From Desemzia sp045528445 (GTDB lineage Bacteria; Bacillota; Bacilli; Lactobacillales; Carnobacteriaceae), in assembly GCF_045528445.1 (NCBI RefSeq), contig NZ_JBGQQU010000013.1, positions 5,608 to 69,607 of the forward strand: DNA of 64,000 nt, read 5' to 3'. A program made the position numbers and the translations under genes. The notes under the pieces were generated by a model, which was not told the DNA's origin, did no database searches, and saw only the letters and a list, made by a program, of their open reading frames with translations. Below are positions 33,367 to 42,201 of the stretch, piece after piece; positions within the stretch are counted from its first letter, which is position 1, and each line of letters opens with the position of its first letter.

Positions 33367-34809
33367 ATGAAAGTATTATTTGCCGCTGCTGAATGTGCTC
33401 CTTTTTATAAAACAGGAGGATTAGGCGATGTTGCAGGTGCTTTGCCTAAAGAGTTGAAAAAAAAAGGAATTGACATACGTGTAGTGCTTCCTTTTTATAC
33501 TTCTTTACCGCAGCAATACAAAGATCAATTAGAAGATGTTTGTCAATTCGAAGTAAAGGTAGGCTGGCGGAGTCAATTCTGCGGTATAAAGCAATTGGTT
33601 AAAGACGAGGTTACTTATTATTTTGTAGATAATCTGTATTACTTTGATCGCCCTGGAATCTATGGTTTTGATGATGATGGAGAACGTTTTGCATTCTTCT
33701 CTCAAGCTATCCTTGAGATGCTGGAAAAAATCGATTTCATTCCTGATGTGATTCATGTGAACGACTACCACACTGCAATGGTGCCTGTTTTGTTAAAAGA
33801 CAAATACAATTGGATCGAAAGATATCAATCCATTAAAACAGTATTAACCATTCACAATTTACAATTCCAAGGTATTTATGACCAAGTAGTTTTATCAGAT
33901 CTATTTGATATTGGCTACAATGCCTTTCATATGAATGGTCTAGAATTCTATGGAAACGTTAATTTCTTAAAAGGCGGTATTTATTACGCTGACTTAGTCA
34001 CTACTGTGAGTCCCAGTTATGCTGATGAAATCCAAACGGAAGAATTCGGTATGGGATTAGATGGTGTTTTAAGAGACAATAAGAGTAAAATCGTGGGAAT
34101 CTTAAATGGGATTGACTATGATGTGTTTAACCCTGAAGCAGATGAGCATGTTGCAGAACATTTCTCTGTGGATGATCCAAGTGGAAAAGCTATCAACAAA
34201 AGTGTATTGCAGGAAAAAGTGGGGTTGCCAGTCAAGAAAGATATTCCTGTAATGGCTATGGTAAGCCGTTTGACGGAGCAAAAAGGCGTTCATTTACTCA
34301 TTGAAAAAATGGATGAATTGATGCAGCGAGAAGTTCAAATCATCCTCTTAGGTACAGGAGAAAGCCATCTTGAAGATGCTTGTAAACATTATAATTGGGC
34401 CTATCCTGAGAAATTTAAAGCGATCATCGACTTTGACGTTGAATTGGCTCAACTGATCTATGCTGGAAGCGATCTGTTTATTATGCCGTCTGCTTTCGAG
34501 CCGTGTGGACTTTCTCAACTAAATTCTTTGCGTTATGGAACGTTGCCGATCGTCCACGAAACAGGCGGATTAAAAGACACCGTGCAAGCCTACAACACAT
34601 TTACGGGAGAAGGAACTGGATTCAGCTTCTCAGGCTATTCTAGCCAAATCATGTTGGAAACCATTGATCGTGCTTTACAAGTATATTTTGATTACCCAGA
34701 TCAATGGAAAAAATTGGTACGACAAGCTATGAAAAAAGACTTCAGTTGGGAAAAATCTAGTCAATTGTATCAAGACAGTTATGACAGAATTACAGATCAA
34801 ACAAATTAA
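33367..34809 (+). CDS. glgA: glycogen synthase (ADP-glucose dependent, GT5)
   Basis: A 480-residue GT5 transferase extending alpha-1,4-glucan from ADP-glucose. KTGGLGDVAGALPKEL is the N-terminal donor-binding signature, ILNGIDYDVFNPE is typical, and MPSAFEPCGLSQLNSLRYGT is the C-terminal motif. The length is normal. It starts 2 bp after the glgD stop with an AGAAAGGGGCG ribosome site inside glgD. A hairpin lies in the gap before glgP. Confidence 0.96.
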   Translation: MKVLFAAAECAPFYKTGGLGDVAGALPKELKKKGIDIRVVLPFYTSLPQQYKDQLEDVCQFEVKVGWRSQFCGIKQLVKDEVTYYFVDNLYYFDRPGIYGFDDDGERFAFFSQAILEMLEKIDFIPDVIHVNDYHTAMVPVLLKDKYNWIERYQSIKTVLTIHNLQFQGIYDQVVLSDLFDIGYNAFHMNGLEFYGNVNFLKGGIYYADLVTTVSPSYADEIQTEEFGMGLDGVLRDNKSKIVGILNGIDYDVFNPEADEHVAEHFSVDDPSGKAINKSVLQEKVGLPVKKDIPVMAMVSRLTEQKGVHLLIEKMDELMQREVQIILLGTGESHLEDACKHYNWAYPEKFKAIIDFDVELAQLIYAGSDLFIMPSAFEPCGLSQLNSLRYGTLPIVHETGGLKDTVQAYNTFTGEGTGFSFSGYSSQIMLETIDRALQVYFDYPDQWKKLVRQAMKKDFSWEKSSQLYQDSYDRITDQTN

Positions 34810-34828
34810 ATGAGCAGTATGAAGGATT

Positions 34829-34864
34829 AAAGGGCTAGACCAAATTTTTTTGGCCTGGCCCTTG
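34829..34864 (+). terminator. intercistronic hairpin between glgA and glgP
   Basis: AAGGGC...ACC pairs with GG...GCCCTT around a T-rich loop. There is no U tract after the stem, so it may act as a partial terminator or protect transcript ends rather than end the operon. Confidence 0.5.
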
Positions 34865-34917
34865 TCGTAAAACGTGCTAAGTACATAGAATGGTTATACC
34901 TATGAGGAGGATTTGGA

Positions 34918-37350
34918 ATGACATTACAAGTAGCAGAGTTTAAAAAAGACTATGAGAGATTGTTGAAAGGACTATATGGACTAGATGTAAAAGAAGCTTC
35001 TCCTATTCAGTTGTACAGTGCACTTGGAACTTTTGTCAAAGCCTATGCAGGGGAAAATTGGACGCAAACCAAAATAGAGTACGAAAAAAAACAGGTCAAA
35101 CAATTGTATTATTTTTCAATGGAATTTTTACCGGGAAGAATGTTGAAAAGTAATTTACTGAATTTAGGGATCTTAGATACCATTCGCAACGGTATTGAAG
35201 AAATCGGTCTGGATTTTCAATCAATAGTGGAAGCAGAAGAAGATCCTGCGCTGGGAAACGGAGGATTAGGCCGATTAGCTTCCTGCTTTATGGACTCTAT
35301 CGCTTCTTTAGGTATTCCTGGTGCTGGGAGCGGTATTCGGTATAAGTACGGCTTGTTCCAACAGCGATTTATTGATGGACATCAAGTTGAAGTTCCTGAT
35401 AATTGGCTGCGAAATGGAAACGTATGGGAAGTCCGAAAAGAAAATAAAACCATCAATGTCCGATTTGGAGGTCAGGTTTATTTAACGGAAGAGGAAGGAC
35501 GATTTGTACCGATCTACGACAATACCCGAAATATTTTAGCCGTTCCGTACGATACTGCTATGATTGGTTATCAAAATAATTTGGTCAACAATATGCGATT
35601 ATGGTCAGCTGAAATCCCTCCAGAAGATTACGTTCACTATTCTAGTATCACCGCTCAACGAGAAGTGAATCAATTGACGGAAGTCTTGTATCCAGATGAT
35701 TCCAATTATGAAGGCAGGATTTTACGGTTGAGACAAGAGTATTTCTTGTGTTCAGCAGGCGTTCAAAGTATTGTTCGTTATTACAAAAAATTACATTTGC
35801 CAATGATCCACATTGCAGATAGAGTTGCTATCCATATCAATGATACACATCCAGCTTTATGTATTCCTGAATTCATTCGCATTATGATTGATGAAGAAGG
35901 ATTGAGTTGGGAACAAGCTTGGGAGATAGGGAAGAAAGTGATGAGCTACACCAATCATACGATCATGCAAGAAGCAATGGAAAAGTGGCCCATCGAAATG
36001 TTGCAAGCTGAGATCCCAAGAGTGTATCAAGTGATCGAAGAGATCAATCGCCGACATATTGAAAAGAAATTGCCTATCTATGGGGAAGAATTGACTTATC
36101 AAACAGCTATTATCAAAGACGGTGTGGTGAATATGGCGCATTTGGCTATTATTGGAAGCCACAGTGTTAACGGAGTTGCACAACTGCATACAAATATTTT
36201 GAAAAATGATGTATTGAAACACTTCTTCGAAATGTATCCCATTAAATTTAACAATAAAACGAATGGTATCACTCAAAGACGGTGGTTGCAAATAGCTAAT
36301 GAGGACCTGACGAAATTTATTGATGACAGAATCGGTACAGAATGGAAAAAGAAACCATCAGAATTAAAGATATTGAAAGGGTATGCCAATAATGTGGCTT
36401 CTTTGAGAGAATTAGCAGAAGTAAAATTGAAAAATAAACAGCGATTTGCGCAGTATGTAGAAAGCAAAATGGGCTTAATTATTGATCCAAATGCTCTATT
36501 TGATGTTCAAATCAAACGATTGCATGCTTATAAACGTCAACTGTTAAATGTGTTGCACATTCTTTCCAGATATCTAGATATCAAAGAAAACCCAGAATTG
36601 GATATTCAACCAAGAGTTTTTATTTTTGGAGCTAAAGCAGCACCAAGTTATTTGTATGCTAAACAAATCATCAAAGTGATCAATGCTGTTGCTGAGTTAG
36701 TAAATAATGACCCAGACATTGGAAATAAATTGAAAGTAGTATTTGTAGAAAATTATGGTGTTACGTTAGCTGAATTGATTATTCCAGCTGCAGAAGTAAG
36801 CGAACAAATTTCTTTAGCCAGTAAAGAAGCCTCAGGAACAAGTAATATGAAATTAATGCTCAACGGTGCATTAACTGTAGCTACACTAGATGGAGCTAAC
36901 GTAGAAATACGAGATTATGTTGGAGAAGACAATATATTCTTGTTCGGCCTAACTTCAGATGAGGTGTATGACTATTATGAAAATGGAACGTATTCTTCAC
37001 GCACAATTTATGACTCTAGTCCAAAACTGAGAAAAGTATTAAACACTTTGATTGATGGGACTATTCCAGACATTAAAGAAGAAGGAAGAGTGATTTTTGA
37101 TTCCCTAGTGAAATACAATGACGAGTATTTTGTACTGAAAGATTTTGAGGAGTATATTACCGTGCAACATCAAGTAGATGAACTGTATCAAGATAAACAA
37201 TTGTGGAATCAAAAATCATTATTGAATATAGCGAATTCCGGTCCCTTCTCAGCGGACTTTACGATTATGCGTTATGCAGAGGAAATTTGGAAAATAGATT
37301 CTGAAATGCCGCAAAATGAACAAACCATTCACCTCAATGAACCAATTTAA
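34918..37350 (+). CDS. glgP: glycogen/maltodextrin phosphorylase
   Basis: An 810-residue GT35 phosphorylase releasing glucose-1-phosphate from glycogen. EEDPALGNGGLGRLASCFMD, the active-site VAIHINDTHPALCIPE, KRLHAYKRQLLNV and the PLP-binding EASGTSNMKLMLNGALT (Lys about 645) are present. An AGGAGG ribosome site sits before the ATG. As last gene of the operon it lets the cell mobilise what the first four genes store. No debranching enzyme (pullulanase or amylase) gene is in the operon, unlike in many other Firmicutes. Confidence 0.96.
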   Translation: MTLQVAEFKKDYERLLKGLYGLDVKEASPIQLYSALGTFVKAYAGENWTQTKIEYEKKQVKQLYYFSMEFLPGRMLKSNLLNLGILDTIRNGIEEIGLDFQSIVEAEEDPALGNGGLGRLASCFMDSIASLGIPGAGSGIRYKYGLFQQRFIDGHQVEVPDNWLRNGNVWEVRKENKTINVRFGGQVYLTEEEGRFVPIYDNTRNILAVPYDTAMIGYQNNLVNNMRLWSAEIPPEDYVHYSSITAQREVNQLTEVLYPDDSNYEGRILRLRQEYFLCSAGVQSIVRYYKKLHLPMIHIADRVAIHINDTHPALCIPEFIRIMIDEEGLSWEQAWEIGKKVMSYTNHTIMQEAMEKWPIEMLQAEIPRVYQVIEEINRRHIEKKLPIYGEELTYQTAIIKDGVVNMAHLAIIGSHSVNGVAQLHTNILKNDVLKHFFEMYPIKFNNKTNGITQRRWLQIANEDLTKFIDDRIGTEWKKKPSELKILKGYANNVASLRELAEVKLKNKQRFAQYVESKMGLIIDPNALFDVQIKRLHAYKRQLLNVLHILSRYLDIKENPELDIQPRVFIFGAKAAPSYLYAKQIIKVINAVAELVNNDPDIGNKLKVVFVENYGVTLAELIIPAAEVSEQISLASKEASGTSNMKLMLNGALTVATLDGANVEIRDYVGEDNIFLFGLTSDEVYDYYENGTYSSRTIYDSSPKLRKVLNTLIDGTIPDIKEEGRVIFDSLVKYNDEYFVLKDFEEYITVQHQVDELYQDKQLWNQKSLLNIANSGPFSADFTIMRYAEEIWKIDSEMPQNEQTIHLNEPI

Positions 37351-37387
37351 AAAGAGCGTGGAGCAAAACGCTTAGATTTTCGTGAGG

Positions 37388-37441
37388 TTCACTTTTCTCT
37401 TTTAGTTGGTTGAACTTTCCCAACAAAAAGAGAAAGTGAAA
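37388..37441 (+). terminator. long hairpin downstream of glgP
   Basis: TTCACTTTTCTCTTTT...TTGG pairs with CCAA...AAAAGAGAAAGTGAA. A tract of U is not evident right after it. It lies inside a duplicated intergenic element (see findings). Confidence 0.55.
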
Positions 37442-37514
37442 CTACAGGAAGTCTGTTTTGCGCAACGTATTTATAAAGAGCATGAAACAAAACATTTAGA
37501 CTGTAAGACTCAAA

Positions 37515-37558
37515 ATGCAGTATAGGTCCCAAATGATGGAATCTATACTGCATATTTT
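37515..37558. terminator. terminator between glgP and the DsbA-like gene
   Basis: ATGCAGTATAG (37515-37525) pairs perfectly with CTATACTGCAT (37543-37553), then ATTTTC. AAAA precedes the left arm, so it can serve both converging transcripts. Confidence 0.75.
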
Positions 37559-37572
37559 CATTGGTTTATCCG

Positions 37573-38202
37573 TTAAGCATTTTCTGCTTGTATCTCTGTT
37601 AAGACTTGCTTAAAGGTATCTATCGGTTGTGCTCCACTAATACCGTATTTTCCATCAATCACAAAGAAAGGCACGCCTTGGACACCGATTTGTTGGGCGG
37701 CAGTTACGTCTTGTTGCACAGCGTCTAAATAATCCTCTGAATGAAGAATTTTCGCAGCAACTTCTTTATCTAAGCCGACTTTTTCAGCTAACTCCACCAA
37801 TGTAGGGTCATCATTTAACCATTCTCCATTGATAAAATAAGCTTCCTTTGCGACTTCCATGAATTCAGTACCTTTACCTTGTGTTTTAGCATACTGGAAT
37901 AGGCGATGAGGTTTTACCGTGTTCCCGTGTTGAATTTTTTCATAGTGATAATCCAAGCCGGCATTTGTGGCCATTGTAGTCACCTGTTGGATCATATCGT
38001 CAGCTTGTGAAGAGCTCATACCCTTGATTTCTGCAAAATATTCTTGCATAGGGCCTTCGTATTTTTCAGGAGCCGTTGGATCCAACTCATAACTATGGTA
38101 TTCAAAAGTGATATCTTCCATACCTTTTGTTGCTTCTTCAATGTGTCGTTTACCTATGTAACAAAAAGGGCAAACAAAATCTGACCAAATATCTATTTTC
38201 AT
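37573..38202 (-). CDS. DsbA-family (FrnE-like) oxidoreductase
   Basis: A 209-residue thioredoxin-fold protein with an alpha-helical insertion. DIWSDFVCPFCYIGKRHIEE holds a CPFC active site (Cys11 and Cys14), and GVQGVPFFVIDGKYGISGAQ has the cis-Pro loop. No signal peptide is visible, so it acts in the cytosol, probably in disulfide handling or detoxification as proposed for FrnE. An AAGGAG ribosome site precedes the ATG. It is alone on its strand. Confidence 0.9.
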   Translation of the reverse strand: MKIDIWSDFVCPFCYIGKRHIEEATKGMEDITFEYHSYELDPTAPEKYEGPMQEYFAEIKGMSSSQADDMIQQVTTMATNAGLDYHYEKIQHGNTVKPHRLFQYAKTQGKGTEFMEVAKEAYFINGEWLNDDPTLVELAEKVGLDKEVAAKILHSEDYLDAVQQDVTAAQQIGVQGVPFFVIDGKYGISGAQPIDTFKQVLTEIQAENA

Positions 38203-38328
38203 TGTATATTCTCCTTTTAACTTACTATTTACAAGTCGATCATCTCTATCCTACAGGAAGGTGGGATTTATTTCAATGATTTTTCTAAATGAGGATGGTT
38301 TAGTAAAACTAATAAGGAATAAAAAAAC

Positions 38329-38366
38329 AACAACGTAAGTTTCTGACTTGCCAGAAATGCGTTGCT
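38329..38366 (-). terminator. terminator of the TIM-barrel protein gene
   Basis: On the minus strand a CAGCAACG/CGTTGTTG outer helix and a TTTCTG/CAGAAA inner helix are followed by TTTTTTTATT. Confidence 0.72.
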
Positions 38367-38379
38367 GCAGTGAAAGGTT

Positions 38380-39075
38380 TTATTCTTCAATGTATTTATT
38401 TTCTTCTTGTTTACGGTATTTATCCATTTTACGTTTAAATAATTCTCCATTAGAAGGCGGAGTGTACGTAATTGCGTTAGCGCCAGCTTCAATAGTTTCT
38501 AAAATACTTTCGTCAGTTGGACCACCAGTTGCAATAATAGGAACATTCGGATAATTTTTGCGAATGCTGCGGACGATGGAAGCCGTTTTTGAACCTCCAC
38601 TGACATTAAGGATATCTGCTCCAGCATCCAATTTTTCTTGGATATCTGTAAATTCAGAAACAATAGTGATCACGATTGGGATATCGATCACGGTGTTGAT
38701 CTGTGTAATAGTTTCCAGCGGTGTAGGAGCATTAACGACGACACTGATGGCTCCTAAAGATTCTGCAAAAAGACTAATGTTTGCAGATCTGAGTCCATGT
38801 GTCAAACCGCCACCTACTCCAGCTATAACGGGTATAGATGCTACGGAAGAGATAGCTTGTATGATAGCAGGGTAAGGTGTGAAAGGATAAACTGCTATTA
38901 CAGCATCCGCATCAGTATTGCAGATAATAGAAATATCTGTTGTAAAAATAAAGGATTTCAGTTTTCTTCCATTAATATTGATGCCGCTGCATTTAGTGAT
39001 TACTGAAGGAACATCAACTGTATCATGTCTTAATTCAGTAATAACGGAAGGAATATTGTCTTTGTATCGGGCCAT
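38380..39075 (-). CDS. putative (beta/alpha)-barrel protein, function unknown
   Basis: A 231-residue protein with the repeating strand-helix pattern of a TIM barrel. Strands include DADAVIAVYPF, IPVIAGVGGGLTHG, GAISVVVNAP, IPIVITIVSEFTD, DILNVSGGSKTA, VPIIATGGPTDE and AGANAITYTPP. The late Gly-rich segments resemble phosphate-binding barrels such as those of NadC, ThiE or TrpC. Database entries of this type are often labelled hydrolase without evidence. An AGGAGG ribosome site precedes the ATG. It is followed on the same strand by its own terminator. No pathway link can be drawn from the neighbours. Confidence 0.75.
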   Translation of the reverse strand: MARYKDNIPSVITELRHDTVDVPSVITKCSGININGRKLKSFIFTTDISIICNTDADAVIAVYPFTPYPAIIQAISSVASIPVIAGVGGGLTHGLRSANISLFAESLGAISVVVNAPTPLETITQINTVIDIPIVITIVSEFTDIQEKLDAGADILNVSGGSKTASIVRSIRKNYPNVPIIATGGPTDESILETIEAGANAITYTPPSNGELFKRKMDKYRKQEENKYIEE

Positions 39076-39165
39076 ACTTTGTTGCCTCCTTTTTGTCTAA
39101 CGAATTCCTTTTAATTAAAACCGATTTTAACTAAAAGAGCAATAAAAAAAAACAAAATGTTAAGT

Positions 39166-39543
39166 CTAGTTGAGGGAGGTTAAAGACAAAGTATAGGTTT
39201 TGTCATCGGCAGAATCAAACAATGTGATTGAATTTTTATCGATTGGTTGAATAATCAGCTCATATCCATAATGATCTGTAAAAGTTAATTTTTTTTGATC
39301 TAATAAAGTTAACGAGCCTTTTACAGGTTTTTCATTTATAAATAATCGAGCTTGATCATCAATTTTAAGAGTTTTAGTTTCTGGATACAAAGAATCATCA
39401 AACGTCCATGTCCCGGCAAACCTGGAGATGGCAGAAGTTTTATGAAATCGAGTTTTTTTGTTTTTCTTACGCAGAGTTTCTCGTGCAACTCCTGCAACAA
39501 AAGAAACACCTAATAGATATGTAAATGCTTTGCGCCGACTCAT
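39166..39543 (-). CDS. DUF4828-like small protein
   Basis: A 125-residue basic protein with an N-terminal hydrophobic stretch (FTYLLGVSFVAGVARETLRK) that may anchor it in the membrane. A beta-rich domain follows (FAGTWTFDDSLYPETKTLKI, KLTFTDHYGYELIIQPI, DSADDKTYTLSLTSLN). The domain resembles DUF4828 of enterococci and relatives as I remember it. Function is unknown. An AAAGGAG ribosome site precedes the ATG. It lies upstream of the TIM-barrel gene on the same strand with a gap of 90 bp. Confidence 0.72.
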   Translation of the reverse strand: MSRRKAFTYLLGVSFVAGVARETLRKKNKKTRFHKTSAISRFAGTWTFDDSLYPETKTLKIDDQARLFINEKPVKGSLTLLDQKKLTFTDHYGYELIIQPIDKNSITLFDSADDKTYTLSLTSLN

Positions 39544-39763
39544 TAAAAAATCTCCTTTTGTCTATAAATAATTATCCCAACAGTAGAATGAACTTGTCAT
39601 TTCATGGTACTATAATAAACAAATTCCAAGTTTCCATCTTTGTTTATATTATAATCTTTTTTTTCAAGAAGATATAGGGACTTCAGACGGATTTATGAGG
39701 AATATCCTAATTGTAATCATTTCTTAAACTATTCAAATTAAATTAAATAAAGGTTGTGAAATA

Positions 39764-41122
39764 ATGAATGTAGTTAAATTTGGGGGCAGTTCATTAGCAT
39801 CAGCTCAACAATTAAAAAAAGTAGTTCAGATCGTAAAAGAGAATAAAGCGCGTAAAATCGTCGTCGTATCCGCACCAGGAAAACGATTTCCACAAGATGA
39901 AAAAGTGACTGATTTGCTGATTTCCATAGCTGAAAAATCATTATTAAATCAAGATTTTTCTGATGAAATGAACAAAGTTGTACATCGTTACCAGGAAATA
40001 GCAGAAGATCTTCATCTTGATAAAAAGGTTATTGAAATGATTCGAATGAATCTGAATGAGCTGACAGCTGGAGATAAAACAACTCCTGACTATTATATCG
40101 ATGCTTTTAAAGCAAGCGGGGAAGACAATAACGCTAAATTAGTCGCAGCTTATTTGAATCAAGAAGGATTGCTATCTAGTTATATCAATCCACAAGAAGC
40201 AGGATTGCTTGTAACAGATGAGCCGAACAATGCACGTATTCTTCCAGAAAGCTATGATGCATTGGAAAAGTTGCGTAACAGAACTGAAGTACTTGTTTTT
40301 CCTGGCTTTTTTGGGTACACCAAAGAAGGTCAAATTTGTACCTTTTCAAGAGGTGGATCAGACATCACAGGAGCCATATTAGCCAACGGAGTAGGGGCGG
40401 AATTGTACGAAAATTTTACGGATGTGGATGCTATCTTTGCGGCCAATCCGTCTGTCGTCAAAAACCCTTATCCAGTATCTGAATTGACGTACCGCGAAAT
40501 GCGCGAATTGTCTTATGCAGGTTTTTCCGTATTACATGATGAGGCACTTGAACCAGCCTTTAAAAAAGGAATCCCAGTGGTGATAAAGAATACCAATAAT
40601 CCTGAGGCTCCAGGAACGAAAATCGTCAAAGAACATACAAAAGAACATGCTCCTTTAATTGGAATTGCCAGCTCAAGTGGATTTATAAACATTTATATTG
40701 AGAAGTATTTGATGAACCGTGAAATTGGTTTTGGGCGTAAAGTTTTACAGTTATTGGAATCATATGGATTAAGTTATGAACATACCCCCTCTGGAATCGA
40801 CAACTTGACAGTCATTTTACGAGAAAACCAAATGACCCCTGAGATTGAAAAAAAGTTGATTAGTGCATTAACAGAAGAGCTGTCTGTGGATAGTGTAAAT
40901 ATAGAGAGAGGTGTTGCATTGATTATGTTAGTTGGCGAGGGAATGCGTAATCAAATCGGAACGATGGCGATAGCAGCACAAGCTTTGAAAGACGAGCACA
41001 TTAATATCGATATGGTCAATCAAGGAGCATCAGAAAATAGTGTCATGTTTGGCATACAGAAAAAAGATGAGGATAAAGCTGTAGAAGCTCTCTACCATGC
41101 TTTCTTTGATGAGGTCAAATAG
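39764..41122 (+). CDS. aspartate kinase
   Basis: A 452-residue monofunctional aspartokinase, first step to lysine, threonine and methionine. VVKFGGSSLASAQQLKKVVQ and SRGGSDITGAILANGVGAEL build the kinase site. The C-terminal ~150 residues form two ACT domains (INIYIEKYLMNREIGFGRKV, ALIMLVGEGMRNQIGTMAIA) for feedback control by amino acids. No homoserine dehydrogenase fusion. I looked for a lysine riboswitch in the 220 bp upstream and saw none. The gene stands alone, with only a weak GGTTGTG ribosome site and a strong terminator. Confidence 0.93.
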   Translation: MNVVKFGGSSLASAQQLKKVVQIVKENKARKIVVVSAPGKRFPQDEKVTDLLISIAEKSLLNQDFSDEMNKVVHRYQEIAEDLHLDKKVIEMIRMNLNELTAGDKTTPDYYIDAFKASGEDNNAKLVAAYLNQEGLLSSYINPQEAGLLVTDEPNNARILPESYDALEKLRNRTEVLVFPGFFGYTKEGQICTFSRGGSDITGAILANGVGAELYENFTDVDAIFAANPSVVKNPYPVSELTYREMRELSYAGFSVLHDEALEPAFKKGIPVVIKNTNNPEAPGTKIVKEHTKEHAPLIGIASSSGFINIYIEKYLMNREIGFGRKVLQLLESYGLSYEHTPSGIDNLTVILRENQMTPEIEKKLISALTEELSVDSVNIERGVALIMLVGEGMRNQIGTMAIAAQALKDEHINIDMVNQGASENSVMFGIQKKDEDKAVEALYHAFFDEVK

Positions 41123-41128
41123 GCAGCA

Positions 41129-41169
41129 AAAAAAGGGTTGAGATTTTTATAATCTCAACCCTTTTTTTA
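41129..41169. terminator. bidirectional terminator between aspartokinase and uppP
   Basis: AAAAAAAGGGTTGAGATT pairs perfectly with AATCTCAACCCTTTTTTT around a 4-5-nt loop. Confidence 0.92.
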
Positions 41170-41182
41170 ATTGACTAGTCTA

Positions 41183-42004
41183 TTATGCAAAAAGCATGAA
41201 ATAACCTAAGACTAAAATACCTAAGACAATACGATACCAACCAAAGGCTTTAAAGTCATTATTTTTAATGTATTTCAATAAGAACTTAATGGCGATAATA
41301 GAAACGAAAAAGGCAACGATCATACCTGTTAATAATATCGCTACTTCAGAACCAGTAAAGTTAAATCCAAAGCCCAAAAGTTTCAATAAGCTGGCCCCAA
41401 ACATAATTGGAATAGACATAAAGAATGAATACTCAGTGGCTACAAAACGAGACGTTCCCAGTAAAATAGCTCCTAAGATAGTCGCTCCTGAACGAGACGT
41501 TCCTGGAATCAAAGAAAGTACTTGGAACATTCCTATTAAGAAGGCTGTTTTATAGGTTAAATCAGCAAAAGTTTTCGTCGATGGTACTCGATCTTTATTG
41601 CGGTTCTCGATCACTATAAACAGTATTCCATAAACAATCAGCATAATTGCTACGGTTTGATAATTAAATAAATGTTCCGTCAACCAATCATCAAATAAAA
41701 ATCCCAAAACTGCAGCTGGAATGACCCCAACCACTACTTTATACCAAATAGACATCGTATCTTTTTTCTCTTGCGCAGATTTGCTAGGAGCAAATGGGTT
41801 CAATTTATGAAAAAAGATAAGAACAACTGCTAATATAGCTCCTAATTGAATCACAACTAAAAACATTTCCATAAACGCAGCAGAAGCATTAAGCTTGATA
41901 AATTCATCCACTAAAATCATATGACCTGTACTACTAATGGGCAACCATTCTGTAATACCTTCGACAATACCTAAAAATACGGCTTTTAAAAGTTCGACTA
42001 GAAT
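41183..42004 (-). CDS. uppP: undecaprenyl-diphosphatase UppP/BacA, apparent AUU start
   Basis: An integral membrane enzyme that recycles undecaprenyl pyrophosphate for cell-wall synthesis and gives bacitracin tolerance. The conserved LKAVFLGIVEGITEWLPISS and the PGTSRSGATI motif are both present, with eight or so hydrophobic segments. The frame upstream of LVELLKAV has no ATG, GTG or TTG before an in-frame TAG at 42011-42013. AAGGAG at 42014-42019 is 9 bp before an ATT codon at 42002-42004. That gives a 273-residue protein of normal length. The first conventional start, TTG at 41944, would remove the EGITEW glutamates needed for catalysis. Initiation at ATT is therefore the best reading; a lost start codon or sequence error are alternatives. 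Confidence 0.85.
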   Translation of the reverse strand: MLVELLKAVFLGIVEGITEWLPISSTGHMILVDEFIKLNASAAFMEMFLVVIQLGAILAVVLIFFHKLNPFAPSKSAQEKKDTMSIWYKVVVGVIPAAVLGFLFDDWLTEHLFNYQTVAIMLIVYGILFIVIENRNKDRVPSTKTFADLTYKTAFLIGMFQVLSLIPGTSRSGATILGAILLGTSRFVATEYSFFMSIPIMFGASLLKLLGFGFNFTGSEVAILLTGMIVAFFVSIIAIKFLLKYIKNNDFKAFGWYRIVLGILVLGYFMLFA

Positions 42005-42136
42005 ACTAATCTACTCCTTTCCATTCAAAAAAATTGCATAGCAAGGATTAGTATAACGAATTTTAAAAAAGTAATCCATAAAATCACAGAAAATTAATAT
42101 TTTTTAAGTCGTTTTGACATAAAACTAGGAATAGTA

Positions 42137-42166
42137 AAAAGCTGGGATCACCTAATCCCAGCTTTT
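42137..42166 (-). terminator. terminator of the bactofilin-like gene
   Basis: AAAAGCTGGGAT pairs perfectly with ATCCCAGCTTTT around a 6-nt loop; on the minus strand it is followed by ACT and lies 36 bp after the stop. Confidence 0.82.
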
Positions 42167-42201
42167 AGTTAGTCCAGCTTCAAAAAGGAGCCATTGATTC
42201 A

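Noticed and set aside
39544..39763. Lysine riboswitch upstream of aspartokinase
   Set aside because: The 220-bp region is AT-rich with no long multi-helix aptamer and no terminator hairpin before the gene.
41183..41944. UppP starting at the TTG of LPISSTG
   Set aside because: It would drop the EGITEW residues conserved for catalysis and has no ribosome site; the AAGGAG at 42014-42019 fits an upstream ATT start.
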